A stretch of 64,000 nucleotides of DNA from Gammaproteobacteria bacterium HGW-Gammaproteobacteria-11 (GTDB lineage Bacteria > Pseudomonadota > Gammaproteobacteria > Pseudomonadales > Pseudomonadaceae). The stretch is from positions 434,001 through 498,000 of the forward strand of contig PGZJ01000001.1 in assembly GCA_002840055.1 (NCBI GenBank). Reading direction: 5' to 3'. This document shows positions 9,747 through 19,041 of this stretch, piece by piece; the stretch's first letter is position 1, and each line of letters starts with the position of its first letter. The notes under the pieces are model-generated. The model was not told the origin of the DNA. It worked only from the letters and a program-made list of their open reading frames with translations, and made no database searches. Both the position numbers and the translations under genes were made by a program.

Positions 9747-10544
9747 ATGATCGATATCCATGCCATAGTCAAGATTGCAGTGGATGCCGGTGAGCAGATT
9801 ATGGCTGTATATCAACAGGATTTTACGGTGGTCAACAAGCAGGACAGCAGCCCGCTAACCGATGCGGACATGCGTGCCCATCACCTTATCTGCGACCGCC
9901 TTGCACAACTGACCCCAAATATCCCGGTACTATCGGAAGAGTCATCTGCCAAGGATAGCCTTGGCCGCATGGAATGGACCCGCTATTGGTTGGTCGATCC
10001 ATTGGATGGCACCAAGGAATTCGTCAAGCGAAACGGTGAGTTCACCGTAAATATCGCGCTGATTGATAACGGCGTCCCGGTCATGGGGGTCGTGCATGCA
10101 CCAGCACTGGGAATCAGTTACTGGGGTGAACGACAGCGTGGTGCTTTCAAACAAGTTGGCCAAACAGCGCCTTCAGCCATTCAGACTGCCCAGCCACCGC
10201 AACCAGGCTCGCGCTGGAGGGTCGTTGGCAGCCGATCCCATGCTTCTGCCGATTTCGAAACTTTTGTGACTGCCCTGCCCAATGCCGAGCTTGTTAGCAT
10301 GGGCAGTTCGCTAAAGCTTTGCCTAGTAGCAGAAGGTGCGGCCGATCTTTATCCCCGCTTTGGCCCGACCAGTGAGTGGGATACGGCCGCTGCACAAGCT
10401 GTAGTAGAAGCGGCTGGCGGACAGGTTCTGCGTATCCCCGGGCTAACAACGCTTCGCTACAACCAGGATCCGCTATCACTCCTGAATCCCTGGTTTATCG
10501 TTTGCACACAGACTCATCAGGATTGGGCAAACATTAAGGTTTAG
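9747..10544 (+). CDS. cysQ: 3'(2'),5'-bisphosphate nucleotidase
   Basis: 265 residues from the chosen ATG. It belongs to the inositol monophosphatase-like Mg2+/Li+-sensitive phosphatases: SEESS, the metal-binding WLVDPLDGTKEF motif and, near the C-terminus, GPTSEWDTAAAQAVVEAAGG. CysQ hydrolyses PAP/PAPS (3'-phosphoadenosine 5'-phosphate) in the cytoplasm and so protects sulfate assimilation. The ATG at 9693 would add 18 residues without a clear ribosome binding site; GGAAGG lies upstream of 9747. It sits alone between two minus-strand glycan genes. Confidence 0.9.
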   Translation: MIDIHAIVKIAVDAGEQIMAVYQQDFTVVNKQDSSPLTDADMRAHHLICDRLAQLTPNIPVLSEESSAKDSLGRMEWTRYWLVDPLDGTKEFVKRNGEFTVNIALIDNGVPVMGVVHAPALGISYWGERQRGAFKQVGQTAPSAIQTAQPPQPGSRWRVVGSRSHASADFETFVTALPNAELVSMGSSLKLCLVAEGAADLYPRFGPTSEWDTAAAQAVVEAAGGQVLRIPGLTTLRYNQDPLSLLNPWFIVCTQTHQDWANIKV

Positions 10545-10607
10545 CTTAAGGTAACTGCGGCAGCTGGCTCTGCTTATCGTTTCAAAAATTACACTTATGC
10601 TATGACT

Positions 10608-11495
10608 TCAGGCGCCCTTGATCTCATCCAGCACCCTGCTCAAGCCAGTACGCCAATCAGGCTGTTCTATCGCAAAAGTATCTTTCAGCTTAGTGCAATC
10701 CAGAACGGAATACGCCGGCCGCTCAGCGGGCGTGGGGAACTCTGCGGTGGTGATCGCCAGGACCTCCGGCACTGTTGACAGTATTCCGCGGGCATAGGCC
10801 TGACTAAAAATCTCACTGGCAAAGCCATGCCAAGACGAGATGGGTGAACCACTGAAGTGATAAATACCCCATTGGAACTCGGACCCCTCTCCCTGTCGCC
10901 AGCACTGAGCCAATTGCCAAAGTGCTGCGGCAATACTGTCTGCCGGAGTAGGACCACCAAGTTGATCAGCCACAACTCTCAGCTCTGGCCTTTCACGTCC
11001 AAGTCGTAGCATCGTTTTGACGAAGTTAGAGCCATGTGCCGAAAACACCCAACTGGTACGCAAAATAACATGCTCGCGGCAGCTACGTGCCAACTGCAGC
11101 TCCCCAGCCAGCTTTCCACGCCCATATGCTGAGCGCGGGCCTGGCTGAGCAATCTCAACATAAGGTTCAGTGGCATACCCAGAGAAAACGTAATCGGTCG
11201 AAATATGGAAAACAGGGGCGCCAATCCGTGCAGCCGCCGCACCCAGATAACCTAGAGCAAGACCATTTATCTCCCCAGCTCTCTGCTCTTCCGCTTCTGC
11301 TCGGTCCACTGCGGTGTAGGCTGCAGCGTTGATTACTAACCTTGGCTTTAACCTCGAAAGGGTAGTACTGACCGCAGCCTCATCGCTGACATCCAACTGG
11401 TGCGAACCCAGCGCAATGACCTCAGCCCAGTCCGGTGCACCCTGGGTCAATGCTGTACCCACCTGCCCCGCCGCACCCGTAATCAGTACTCTCAC
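10608..11495 (-). CDS. rmlD: dTDP-4-dehydrorhamnose reductase
   Basis: 295 residues, extended SDR fold: LITGAAGQVGTAL at the N-terminus and the catalytic YGRGK (YxxxK). It performs the last step of dTDP-L-rhamnose synthesis, NADPH reduction at C4. The start is GTG at 11495, one base after the rmlC stop. It is the last gene of rmlBACD, an order different from rmlBDAC of P. aeruginosa. The product supplies rhamnose for core or surface glycans. Confidence 0.95.
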   Translation of the reverse strand: MRVLITGAAGQVGTALTQGAPDWAEVIALGSHQLDVSDEAAVSTTLSRLKPRLVINAAAYTAVDRAEAEEQRAGEINGLALGYLGAAAARIGAPVFHISTDYVFSGYATEPYVEIAQPGPRSAYGRGKLAGELQLARSCREHVILRTSWVFSAHGSNFVKTMLRLGRERPELRVVADQLGGPTPADSIAAALWQLAQCWRQGEGSEFQWGIYHFSGSPISSWHGFASEIFSQAYARGILSTVPEVLAITTAEFPTPAERPAYSVLDCTKLKDTFAIEQPDWRTGLSRVLDEIKGA

Positions 11496-11496
11496 A

Positions 11497-12039
11497 TCAA
11501 CCCCTGCTTTCAGTCAGTTGTCGTAGTGTTGGATTTCGCCGATCCTTTTCCGACAACAGAGGCGCATCCACAGGCCAAGGAATGTTGACGTCGGGGTCGC
11601 TCCAAAGTAATGCACCTTCATCTTCCGGGACATAGAGGTCAGTGCACTTGTATTCAAAATCGGCAACATCACTCAGTACACAAAAACCATGCGCATACCC
11701 AGGTGGAATCCACAGCTGACGATGATTTTCATCATTCAGCTCAACACCTTCATAGCAACCAAAGGTTGCTGATGAAGGATTTACATCAACTGCCACGTCC
11801 CATACCGCCCCCCTACTAACGCGCACCAATTTGCCTTGGGGACGGGTTCGCTGGAAATGCAGGCCTCGAAGTACCCCGCGGCGCGAACGCGAGTGGTTGT
11901 CTTGGATAAAAAGCGCATCAATTCCCATTTCCTTATATCGCTCGGTTTGAAAGCTTTCGAGAAAAAAACCCCGTGAATCTCCAAACACCTGGGGCTCAAT
12001 AATCAGGACACCCGGCAACTTCGTTTCCAGCACATTCAT
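11497..12039 (-). CDS. rmlC: dTDP-4-dehydrorhamnose 3,5-epimerase
   Basis: 180 residues, the usual RmlC length. The cupin signature [20 protein letters not shown] contains the catalytic His, with the second catalytic half in the [12 protein letters not shown] and [11 protein letters not shown] regions. It epimerises C3 and C5 of dTDP-4-keto-6-deoxyglucose. Its ATG overlaps the rmlA stop as ATGA, so it is translationally coupled. Confidence 0.95.
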   Translation of the reverse strand: MNVLETKLPGVLIIEPQVFGDSRGFFLESFQTERYKEMGIDALFIQDNHSRSRRGVLRGLHFQRTRPQGKLVRVSRGAVWDVAVDVNPSSATFGCYEGVELNDENHRQLWIPPGYAHGFCVLSDVADFEYKCTDLYVPEDEGALLWSDPDVNIPWPVDAPLLSEKDRRNPTLRQLTESRG

Positions 12040-12914
12040 GTGTGCGACTCTTGTTCAAGCAAACGCAACAGGTATTGCCCGTAGCCCGTTTTGCTCAATT
12101 GTTCAGCCTGGACACGCAGCTCCTCAGACTTAAGCCAGCCTTGCCGAAAGGCAATCTCTTCCAGACAAGCAACCTTCAGCCCCTGGCGTGACTCAATCGT
12201 CTGCACAAAATGTCCGGCTTCCATCAGTGAATCATGCGTACCCGTATCCAGCCAGGCAAACCCGCGACCCAGCAGACTGACGTTCAGCTCACCCAACTTC
12301 AGGTATGCATTGTTCACATCGGTAATTTCCAGTTCGCCTCGATGCGACGGTTTCACCCTCCGAGCGATATCAACAACCCTGTTGTCATAAAAATACAGAC
12401 CGGTGACCGCGTAATTGGATTTGGGCTTAAGTGGCTTCTCTTCAATTGACAATGCCTTGCCTTCAGCATCGAAATCCACCACTCCAAAGCGTTCCGGGTC
12501 GCTCACGTGATAGCCAAATACCGTCGCCCCCGAAGGACGTGCTGCAGCGACACGCAACATGGCACTGAAGCCTTGACCATAGAAAATATTATCGCCGAGT
12601 ATCAAGCACACATTGCTATCGCCAATAAAGCTCTCACCGATCAAGAAAGCCTGGGCAAGACCATCGGGGGACGGTTGCTCCTTATAGCTCAGCTGTATCC
12701 CGAACTCGTCTCCTGAGCCCAGCAACTTGCGAAAATTAGGCAAGTCCTCAGGCGTCGAAATGATCAGCACCTCGCGGATGCCGGCGAGCATCAACACCGA
12801 CAATGGATAGTAGATCATCGGCTTGTCATAGATGGGCAGTAGCTGCTTTGATACGCCCCGAGTGATGGGATGTAGGCGGCTGCCCGAGCCGCCGGCCAAT
12901 ATAATACCTTTCAT
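12036..12914 (-). CDS. rmlA: Glucose-1-phosphate thymidylyltransferase
   Basis: 292 residues from the ATG at 12914, which has AGGAATAACCAG just upstream; a longer in-frame start overlaps rmlB and is not needed. The N-terminus [16 protein letters not shown] and [17 protein letters not shown] are the nucleotidyltransferase signature of RmlA. It makes dTDP-glucose from glucose-1-phosphate and dTTP and is normally feedback-inhibited by dTDP-rhamnose. Second gene of the rmlBACD operon. Confidence 0.95.
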   Translation of the reverse strand: MKGIILAGGSGSRLHPITRGVSKQLLPIYDKPMIYYPLSVLMLAGIREVLIISTPEDLPNFRKLLGSGDEFGIQLSYKEQPSPDGLAQAFLIGESFIGDSNVCLILGDNIFYGQGFSAMLRVAAARPSGATVFGYHVSDPERFGVVDFDAEGKALSIEEKPLKPKSNYAVTGLYFYDNRVVDIARRVKPSHRGELEITDVNNAYLKLGELNVSLLGRGFAWLDTGTHDSLMEAGHFVQTIESRQGLKVACLEEIAFRQGWLKSEELRVQAEQLSKTGYGQYLLRLLEQESHT

Positions 12915-12978
12915 CTGGTTATTCCTGCGTGGGCCCAAGGGGCCAAAATGATTTCCCGGGACAAGGTCGGCACTAGTT

Positions 12979-14052
12979 CTAGCCCCGCTCTCCAAGACGT
13001 GCAAGACGATAGTCTCCACTCAAGACACGCTGCCACCACTCCGGATTATCCAGATACCATCTTACGGTCTTGCGAATGCCTGTTTCGAAGGACTCCCTGG
13101 GCACCCATCCCAACTCACGCTTGATCTTGGACGCATCAATCGCATACCGCTGATCGTGGCCAGGGCGGTCCTTAACAAAGGTTATAAGATCACGATAGAA
13201 AAGCACCCCTTCAGGCTTCTCAGGCGCAAGTTCCTCGAGCAGCTCGCATATTGTCTGAACGACCTCCAGGTTACGTATTTCATTGTGGCCACCAATGTTA
13301 TAGGTTTCCCCGATTGTGCCTGCGGCGACAACACGGCATAGCGCTCGAGCGTGATCTTCAACGAATAGCCAGTCGCGTATCTGCGAACCGTCCCCGTACA
13401 CCGGAATGGGCTTGCCATGCAAAGCATTGAGGATGACGTGTGGTATCAACTTCTCAGGAAAGTGGAAGGGGCCGTAATTATTAGAACAGTTGGTGATCAG
13501 CACTGGTAAACCGTAGGTCCGGTGCCACGCACGCACCAGATGGTCTGAACTGGCCTTTGAGGCTGAGTAAGGAGAACTGGGCGCGTAGGGGGTCGTTTCC
13601 CTAAACAACTCCTTGGGGTCTTCGAGGTCGCCGTAAACTTCATCGGTGGAGATGTGATGAAAGCGAAAAGCCTCCCTGGCCCCAATGTTCAGCGTACTCC
13701 AATAGCATCTAGCCGCTTCCAAAAGGGTGAAAGTACCGACGATATTCGTTTGTATAAACGCGTCGGGGCCATCAATGGAGCGATCAACATGAGATTCAGC
13801 AGCTAAATGCATCACTGCACTGGGCTGAAACTCGGCAAACACTTGCGCCAAAGCTTTAGCGTCACAAATATCGACATGGTACAGACGATAGCGCGGGGAA
13901 TCGGACGCAAAGGACAAAGACTCCAAATTGCCAGCGTAGGTGAGGGCATCCAGGTTAGCAACATCTTGCTGCGTTTGCTCAATGAGGTGCCTTATCACAG
14001 CGGAACCTATAAAACCTGAACCGCCCGTCACCAGAATTTTTTTATGGACCAT
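12979..14052 (-). CDS. rmlB: dTDP-glucose 4,6-dehydratase
   Basis: 357 residues from the ATG at 14052 (a GTG one codon upstream is also possible; AGGTAG precedes). Extended [21 protein letters not shown] for NAD+ and the catalytic YSASK in a region typical of RmlB. It converts dTDP-glucose to dTDP-4-keto-6-deoxyglucose and heads rmlBACD. The 64-bp gap to rmlA is the largest in the operon. Confidence 0.95.
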   Translation of the reverse strand: MVHKKILVTGGSGFIGSAVIRHLIEQTQQDVANLDALTYAGNLESLSFASDSPRYRLYHVDICDAKALAQVFAEFQPSAVMHLAAESHVDRSIDGPDAFIQTNIVGTFTLLEAARCYWSTLNIGAREAFRFHHISTDEVYGDLEDPKELFRETTPYAPSSPYSASKASSDHLVRAWHRTYGLPVLITNCSNNYGPFHFPEKLIPHVILNALHGKPIPVYGDGSQIRDWLFVEDHARALCRVVAAGTIGETYNIGGHNEIRNLEVVQTICELLEELAPEKPEGVLFYRDLITFVKDRPGHDQRYAIDASKIKRELGWVPRESFETGIRKTVRWYLDNPEWWQRVLSGDYRLARLGERG

Positions 14053-14348
14053 CACGCTACCTATACAAAAAACTATCAGCCTATCATGCTACCTCACATT
14101 GGTTCAGCCGAATCTGGTCTGATCGTTACATTCAGGAGAAGTGTGGCTCCGATGGCGTAAAATGATAGGCAAGGCAGGCTGTCCACTTGTACAAAATGGA
14201 CATGAGCTAAAACATGGAAGGGCGTAATTCGCAATTCAAACATTCCTTGTGAGCCCTGGACGGCTAGGCAAACCTTCGCCTAAGAATTAGCCGAAAATCG
14301 TCAGAAATCATTGTGTTATTTCTCCAAGTTTCGGCTAAAGTAAGATCT
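14053..14348. other. Intergenic region upstream of rmlB
   Basis: 296 bp without a gene. It should hold the rmlB promoter, though no strong -35/-10 pair stood out. Near its right end is a perfect 10-bp inverted repeat, TTAGCCGAAA at 14287-14296 and TTTCGGCTAA at 14329-14338, with a 32-nt loop. This follows the stop of the minus-strand gene at 14349 and could be a 3' structure for it. A smaller TGTCCA/TGGACA dyad lies near 14179-14201. Confidence 0.4.
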
Positions 14349-15263
14349 TCAGGCGATCTCCTGGGGAAGAATATTGACATTGTTATAACGCTGCGCAACA
14401 AAATCAAACGCGATTTGACACTCAATGCCACATCTCAGAATATGCGAATACCAACATTCGTTAATATTTTGAATCTCTGTATGCCGCATGTTTCTCAGAA
14501 TCACTCCTGTAGCATAAAGCTGGCCGGGATTTAGTCTATAGCCTGAGCCGACCTCTCCAGTGATATATTCTACAATCTGCCCTCGCTGTGAACGATATCT
14601 TCTTTGAAGCATTGCCTCCCCAAACTCTTCCAAAATATTATCCTGGAGGAACGGATGTTTTCTTATAGCGAGTGCAGCACCACTAGACTCAAGATCTTGA
14701 ACCGCAATCTTGAGCATTGCTAAATCAAACTGTAATTTATCATCTATATAAAGCAAGAAGCTGTATGCATTTAAAAAAGGAAATTTGTGTGGCATTGCTT
14801 TTGCAATCTTAGCTTGATGAGCCGACAAAATAACGTTTTCGCTTATCTCTATATCAAAAAAAACGGGTATCCAGCCGCTGCTCTCAGCAATCTCTAGCAC
14901 ATCTCGATTGTTGGAAATAAAGTAGTGGTCAATATCTACGCGCACTTCAGTGCGCCTAAACGTGCTATTAGGCGTGGGGCCAAAAAAAACTGAATATACA
15001 GCCAGACGCTTCTCTAATTTTTCGGGTGCGCCATTAGCACTTTTAAGAAAATAACAAGCTTCAAAAGGAATTTTATCTATTGCCAAGCCATCCCTGGAGA
15101 AGTCATTTCGGTGTATTTCCTGCAGACGGACTTTTGCTTGGCGTTTCAAAATACGCTTTTTATTAGGCTGGAAAAACAAGAAAAATGAGGATACTCCGCC
15201 AGCAATCTTATTAAAAAAATTAGACGCTCCTCCTCCCCTCCATCGTGAAAACTTGAACAACAT
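14349..15263 (-). CDS. TOD1/MUCI70 (DUF616)-like putative glycosyltransferase
   Basis: A 304-residue protein without a standard GT motif block. The order of features, IDHYFISNN, YIDDKLQFD, then KHPF, EFGEAMLQRRY, ATGVILRN and a terminal WYSHI-GIECQIAFDFV segment, resembles the DUF616/TOD1-like GT-A families in which the C-terminal motif closes the active site. This assignment is by eye only. It starts with ATG at 15263, 31 bp after the GT2 at 15295-16101 and in the same orientation, so it is probably the last gene of the wapO run. Its codon use is visibly AT-richer than its neighbours, a hint of horizontal origin. Confidence 0.5.
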   Translation of the reverse strand: MLFKFSRWRGGGASNFFNKIAGGVSSFFLFFQPNKKRILKRQAKVRLQEIHRNDFSRDGLAIDKIPFEACYFLKSANGAPEKLEKRLAVYSVFFGPTPNSTFRRTEVRVDIDHYFISNNRDVLEIAESSGWIPVFFDIEISENVILSAHQAKIAKAMPHKFPFLNAYSFLLYIDDKLQFDLAMLKIAVQDLESSGAALAIRKHPFLQDNILEEFGEAMLQRRYRSQRGQIVEYITGEVGSGYRLNPGQLYATGVILRNMRHTEIQNINECWYSHILRCGIECQIAFDFVAQRYNNVNILPQEIA

Positions 15264-15294
15264 TAAGGCCCGACCTCCGATGAGAACGTATTAT

Positions 15295-16101
15295 TTAAAG
15301 AATTTTCTTTATACCAAGTAGATAAAGCGGGATCCCTATATATAATTTAAAACGCTTTCTGAAAAAATAAAATTTACTCTTATTGGCCCATTTTTCCTCA
15401 AAGTCGTACTTGGCGCGCTTCGTCATCAACCGCTGCCTTACGGAGCTGCGAGCCCTCAGGGTTTTGCTTTCGAGGTGGTCAACTACTGAAGATGTAACAA
15501 GCGCATGTCTCAAATCATGCTTTTGCAGCGTATGGGCGTAGTCATCATCGGCGTACCAGAAGTAGAAGCGCTCATCCAGAAGCCCGGTGATCTCCAGCAT
15601 GGCTCGTCTGAATACCAGGCACCAACCGGATATTTCCTTGAGTACTCGGTAGCCTGGATACACACCGCTGTTCAGCGCAAAGCCGTTTTGCGGATGATGG
15701 ATGGAGCACGCCGGGCTAGCGCTGTGCAGTTCTGAATCAGCCGCAAACTCATCCAACAACGCCGATGCCCAGCCCGCATGAAAATACAGATCGTTATTAC
15801 AGATGGCGACAAACTCTCCACTGGTGCGTTTGATCCCTTCGTTCATGTATTGGTGATAATTGAACGGCGGGGGCAGATACAGCGTACGCACACCTGACTG
15901 CGAATAGGCTGGCGCTTGATGATTGGACTCCACGACCACAACATCAAACCGGATTCTGTTGGGATCTTCTGAGGCAAGCAGCGTATTTAGACAAGTCTCG
16001 GTCATTTCCCGAAGTTCCTGGTTTTTGGCCAGACTCAGAATAACCACGTCTACGCAGACTGGCCCACCAGCGGGTCCCGAAAAATCAGTGGCATTGATCA
16101 C
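15295..16101 (-). CDS. Glycosyltransferase family 2
   Basis: 268 residues: an N-terminal VDVVILSLAKNQELREMTE strand-helix, FNYHQYMNEGIKRTSGEFVAICNNDLYF (the NND stands at the DxD position) and ISGWCLVFRRAMLEITGLLDERFYFWYADDDY, typical of rhamnosyl/galactosyl GT2 enzymes. The C-terminal KLYIGIPLYLLGIKKIL may associate with the membrane. Its ATG overlaps the stop of the upstream GT2 (ATGA). Donor and acceptor unknown; core or surface glycan synthesis is inferred from context. Confidence 0.8.
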   Translation of the reverse strand: MINATDFSGPAGGPVCVDVVILSLAKNQELREMTETCLNTLLASEDPNRIRFDVVVVESNHQAPAYSQSGVRTLYLPPPFNYHQYMNEGIKRTSGEFVAICNNDLYFHAGWASALLDEFAADSELHSASPACSIHHPQNGFALNSGVYPGYRVLKEISGWCLVFRRAMLEITGLLDERFYFWYADDDYAHTLQKHDLRHALVTSSVVDHLESKTLRARSSVRQRLMTKRAKYDFEEKWANKSKFYFFRKRFKLYIGIPLYLLGIKKIL

Positions 16102-17024
16102 TTTAAGGTTTCCTCTGGCGCTATTTTAGACTTCTTCACCAGCAAATGGCGCAGGCGCTTGAACAGTTGTGCATCCCAGTACTTGGGCGGGACTTCCTTG
16201 ATCAGGGACCAGCCGAACGCTTTGTCATAAACGACGGCCATTCGCAACGCTTTGGTGATGAGTTTGGCCTTGGCCGCCTGGAAGTTTGGGTGATCCTTGT
16301 AAGGTGCTATGACCTCCAGGCCGTATCGATATTCGGCCTTATAATTTTTCGACAGACTACCTTCATGCTTTCGGTAGAGGGTAACGACGTCAGGCAGGAT
16401 ATCGATGTAATAGCCGGCGCATGCAACCTTCAGTGTCATCTGAAAATCCTGGATCTTGATTTTCGGATCGTAGCCGCCGACCTGATCAATTGCATCGCGG
16501 CGGAACATCGCAATATTGCCACCAACCACCAACGCATTAGCCAGTGCCTCGGCGAAATCATACCGGCGAACGGAGCGTTTCTTTTCTTTCTTCGGGAGTA
16601 GTCGTCCGGCTTCATCGATACGCACAGCCGACCCGCCTACACAGCCCACTTCCGGATGTTGGAGGAGATAGTCCGCCTGTACCCTCAGTCTGCCGGCAGG
16701 CATGACATCGTCCGCATCGAAGGTGGCGATAAACTGCCCTCGAGCCTCGGCCAGACCTGCATTCAGTGCCGCACTGACCCCGGCATTGGCTTGGCACACC
16801 ATTTTTACCCGCTGCACGGTACTCGCTGGCCGCCAGGTTTCGATCGCATGCTCGATGACCCCAACACTGCCATCGGAAGACCCATCATCGACGACGATCA
16901 GCTCGAAACTTTGGTGGTCCTGTGCCAGCACGCTACGTACTGCTTCGCCGACATATTCCGCATAGTTGTAGCAAGGAATAACCACCGTAATGAGGGGTGC
17001 CGCTTGCGGCTCCAGTGCGCTCAT
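16098..17024 (-). CDS. Glycosyltransferase family 2, paralogue of the WapR-like enzyme
   Basis: 308 residues from the ATG at 17024, fixed by an ATGA overlap with the upstream DUF6625-like gene. GT2 motifs: ITVVIPCYNYAEYVGEAVRS, VDDGSSDGS and DADD. Similar along its length to the GT2 at 8649-9560, including the family-specific middle and the C-terminal KALRMAVVYDKAFGWSL / NTLRSAVKYDREFARQL region, so the two probably use related donors or acceptors. Part of a tightly overlapping wapO-headed operon. Confidence 0.82.
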   Translation of the reverse strand: MSALEPQAAPLITVVIPCYNYAEYVGEAVRSVLAQDHQSFELIVVDDGSSDGSVGVIEHAIETWRPASTVQRVKMVCQANAGVSAALNAGLAEARGQFIATFDADDVMPAGRLRVQADYLLQHPEVGCVGGSAVRIDEAGRLLPKKEKKRSVRRYDFAEALANALVVGGNIAMFRRDAIDQVGGYDPKIKIQDFQMTLKVACAGYYIDILPDVVTLYRKHEGSLSKNYKAEYRYGLEVIAPYKDHPNFQAAKAKLITKALRMAVVYDKAFGWSLIKEVPPKYWDAQLFKRLRHLLVKKSKIAPEETLK

Positions 17025-17908
17025 TCGGCCACCCTCTGCCAGCCGGCCTCGGTCACATCCCAACTGTCCGCCTCAGCCAAACCCTCTGGCCCCCGAAGAC
17101 TATCTGGCGCCCGGCCTTTCCAGCTCTGGTTCTTCCAGACCAGAAAATGCAGGTATGGAAGCTCCTGATCACCCAACTCACTGTTGGTAAGCCGTCCTTG
17201 CCGCAGAGACCAACGCAGGGGAACCACACGCTCCCCGTCGGGCAAAATGGTGAAAGTACTATGCGACTCGACGAATTCGCTGCGGCGGTTCCAGGAGTTG
17301 AATCGGGCAGCGAAGAGTCTGAGGCTTTCTGGCCAGTTCTTGTGGCGAACGAACAGGCGGCTGAACGCGCCCTCATCAAGTGTTTGGTGCGCTTGGTCCG
17401 CGTAACGTTGCTGCCAGTTGGGGATGCGCATGAAAGCTTCGCGCATCAACCGGGTATTGCGCAGCAGACACAAATGTCCAGAGATTCGGCGAGCATGGGT
17501 GGCGAACAGGTCTTTTGCTGCCAGGCGCTCTGCGGTGAAGTACTGCCGCAGGTCTCCATATATGACGTCGATATCGCCGAACGCCCAAAAGTCTACGTCG
17601 GCCAGGCGGTCTTCGTGAATATAGCCAAGTGCCGGCTTTATATCGCACAGCTTGTAAGGCTGCAGCGGACAAAACGAGATACCCAAGCGCTCTGAGACCA
17701 GCTCGCAATACGCCTTGAAGCTGGTTTCGACGAAGTTCACGTTAGCGGGCGCGTGTTCGGGAACGCCGCAATCGGTGAAAAATAGCCACTCGATATCCGT
17801 GTTGCGACGGCAACCCTCCAGGAAAAAATCCATCCAGAAAGGCCAGGTGCCGAAATAGGGGATCACAAAGCGGATACTGGGCGGCATGACTATTTCGTTC
17901 CGATGCAT
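17021..17908 (-). CDS. DUF6625-like putative glycosyltransferase
   Basis: 295 residues beginning near RFVIPYFGTWPFWMDFFLEG, with WLFFTDC, PYKLCDIKPALGYI and a DFWAFGDIDVIYGDLR segment carrying a DxD-like GDIDV. These match my recollection of the DUF6625 family, found in polysaccharide clusters and thought to be GT-A-like. Translation starts at ATG 17908 or at the internal ATG 17887. It sits between a GT4 and a GT2 with a 4-bp overlap downstream. No signal peptide; cytoplasmic. Substrate unknown. Confidence 0.65.
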   Translation of the reverse strand: MHRNEIVMPPSIRFVIPYFGTWPFWMDFFLEGCRRNTDIEWLFFTDCGVPEHAPANVNFVETSFKAYCELVSERLGISFCPLQPYKLCDIKPALGYIHEDRLADVDFWAFGDIDVIYGDLRQYFTAERLAAKDLFATHARRISGHLCLLRNTRLMREAFMRIPNWQQRYADQAHQTLDEGAFSRLFVRHKNWPESLRLFAARFNSWNRRSEFVESHSTFTILPDGERVVPLRWSLRQGRLTNSELGDQELPYLHFLVWKNQSWKGRAPDSLRGPEGLAEADSWDVTEAGWQRVAE

Positions 17909-17919
17909 GTATCGATGCC

Positions 17920-19041
17920 CTACTTGAATTGTTTAATACCTGGCAGCGACCAGAAGTGGGATTTGGCTGCCGCGTCAGAGAAATCGGCCGTCAACCTGTT
18001 CATCATCAGGTTTTGCTGTTCGCGAATATCCGCTTGGTCCATACGCGCGGCCGCAATCAGGCAATCCGCCAAGGCTCGCTCGTCTTTGAAGGGGAAAAGC
18101 CTACCTATCCCCCGCACCACCTCGGCGCCCCCCCCGCAATCGCTGCAAATCAGTGGAACACCTGCCGCCATTGCCTCCAGCAACACCATGCCGAATGGTT
18201 CATGATCGGAGGTCAGTGCGAAAAGATCGAAGGCTTTGAACAGGCGCCGAGCATTGGGAACCGGACCGGAAAAACAGACCTTACTGTCGATACCAAGCTC
18301 AACCGCAAGATCGCGCAAGGCCTTTTCCAGCCGCCCAGCGCCAATCACTAGCAGCACCGCTCTCGCAGGCAATTGTGGCTCGGCCATGGCGAAGCCTCGC
18401 AGCAATGTCGCCTGGTCCTTGTCTGGGTGCAGCCGCCCCACGTTGGCGACTACCCAACTATCCGCTGATAAGCCCAGCTCTAAACGTGCTGCTTCGCGGC
18501 CCAACTGCTCAGCCTCAACTGACTGCAGATCAATACGATTGTAGAGGGTGTGAAGGCTTGTCTCGGGCCAATCTGGCAGACACCGTTGTATATCCTCGCG
18601 AACCGCTTTCGATACGGCGAGCAGATGCAGACGCTTACGGAAAGCGCGGGCAAACAGTTTGCGGCCCAAACGTTCAAAATCCCCAAAAGCGTGATGTACC
18701 CCGATAACTGGAAGATCCGTAGCTAGGCAGGCTATATAGGTGGGTTTGGAGCGGTGGGCAATGCAAAAGGCGAATTCGCGCTCACGGGCAATATGTCGCA
18801 GATCGCGAATTGCCTTGAGCTTCAAGCCGCGGACTGAGGCAGAGCTGTGTTCGAGGAAGATGACTTCATCGGAATGACATCCTTGTGCAACTTTAGCGTC
18901 CTTTTTCCCAGTCAAGAAAACAGTCGTGACCTTATATGACGTCCCATCAAAGAGTGCGGCATATTGCCGTGCACAGTCCAGAAAGGGACCATCGTAACCA
19001 TGGCAAAACTGCAAGACTTTGGGGCTGTCTTGGCTGATCAT
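17920..19041 (-). CDS. wapH: Glycosyltransferase family 4 (WapH-like)
   Basis: 373 residues with the GT-B layout: FCHGYDGPFLDCARQYAAL at the N-terminus, VANVGRLHPDKDQATLLRGF, and the C-terminal HEPFGMVLLEAMAAGVPLICSDCGG motif (the E-x7-E type retaining GT4 signature). It lies directly downstream of wapO with an ATGA overlap, the same arrangement as PA5004-PA5005, where WapH adds an outer-core glucose. The symbol rests on that synteny from memory; the sugar specificity is not visible. Confidence 0.68.
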   Translation of the reverse strand: MISQDSPKVLQFCHGYDGPFLDCARQYAALFDGTSYKVTTVFLTGKKDAKVAQGCHSDEVIFLEHSSASVRGLKLKAIRDLRHIAREREFAFCIAHRSKPTYIACLATDLPVIGVHHAFGDFERLGRKLFARAFRKRLHLLAVSKAVREDIQRCLPDWPETSLHTLYNRIDLQSVEAEQLGREAARLELGLSADSWVVANVGRLHPDKDQATLLRGFAMAEPQLPARAVLLVIGAGRLEKALRDLAVELGIDSKVCFSGPVPNARRLFKAFDLFALTSDHEPFGMVLLEAMAAGVPLICSDCGGGAEVVRGIGRLFPFKDERALADCLIAAARMDQADIREQQNLMMNRLTADFSDAAAKSHFWSLPGIKQFK

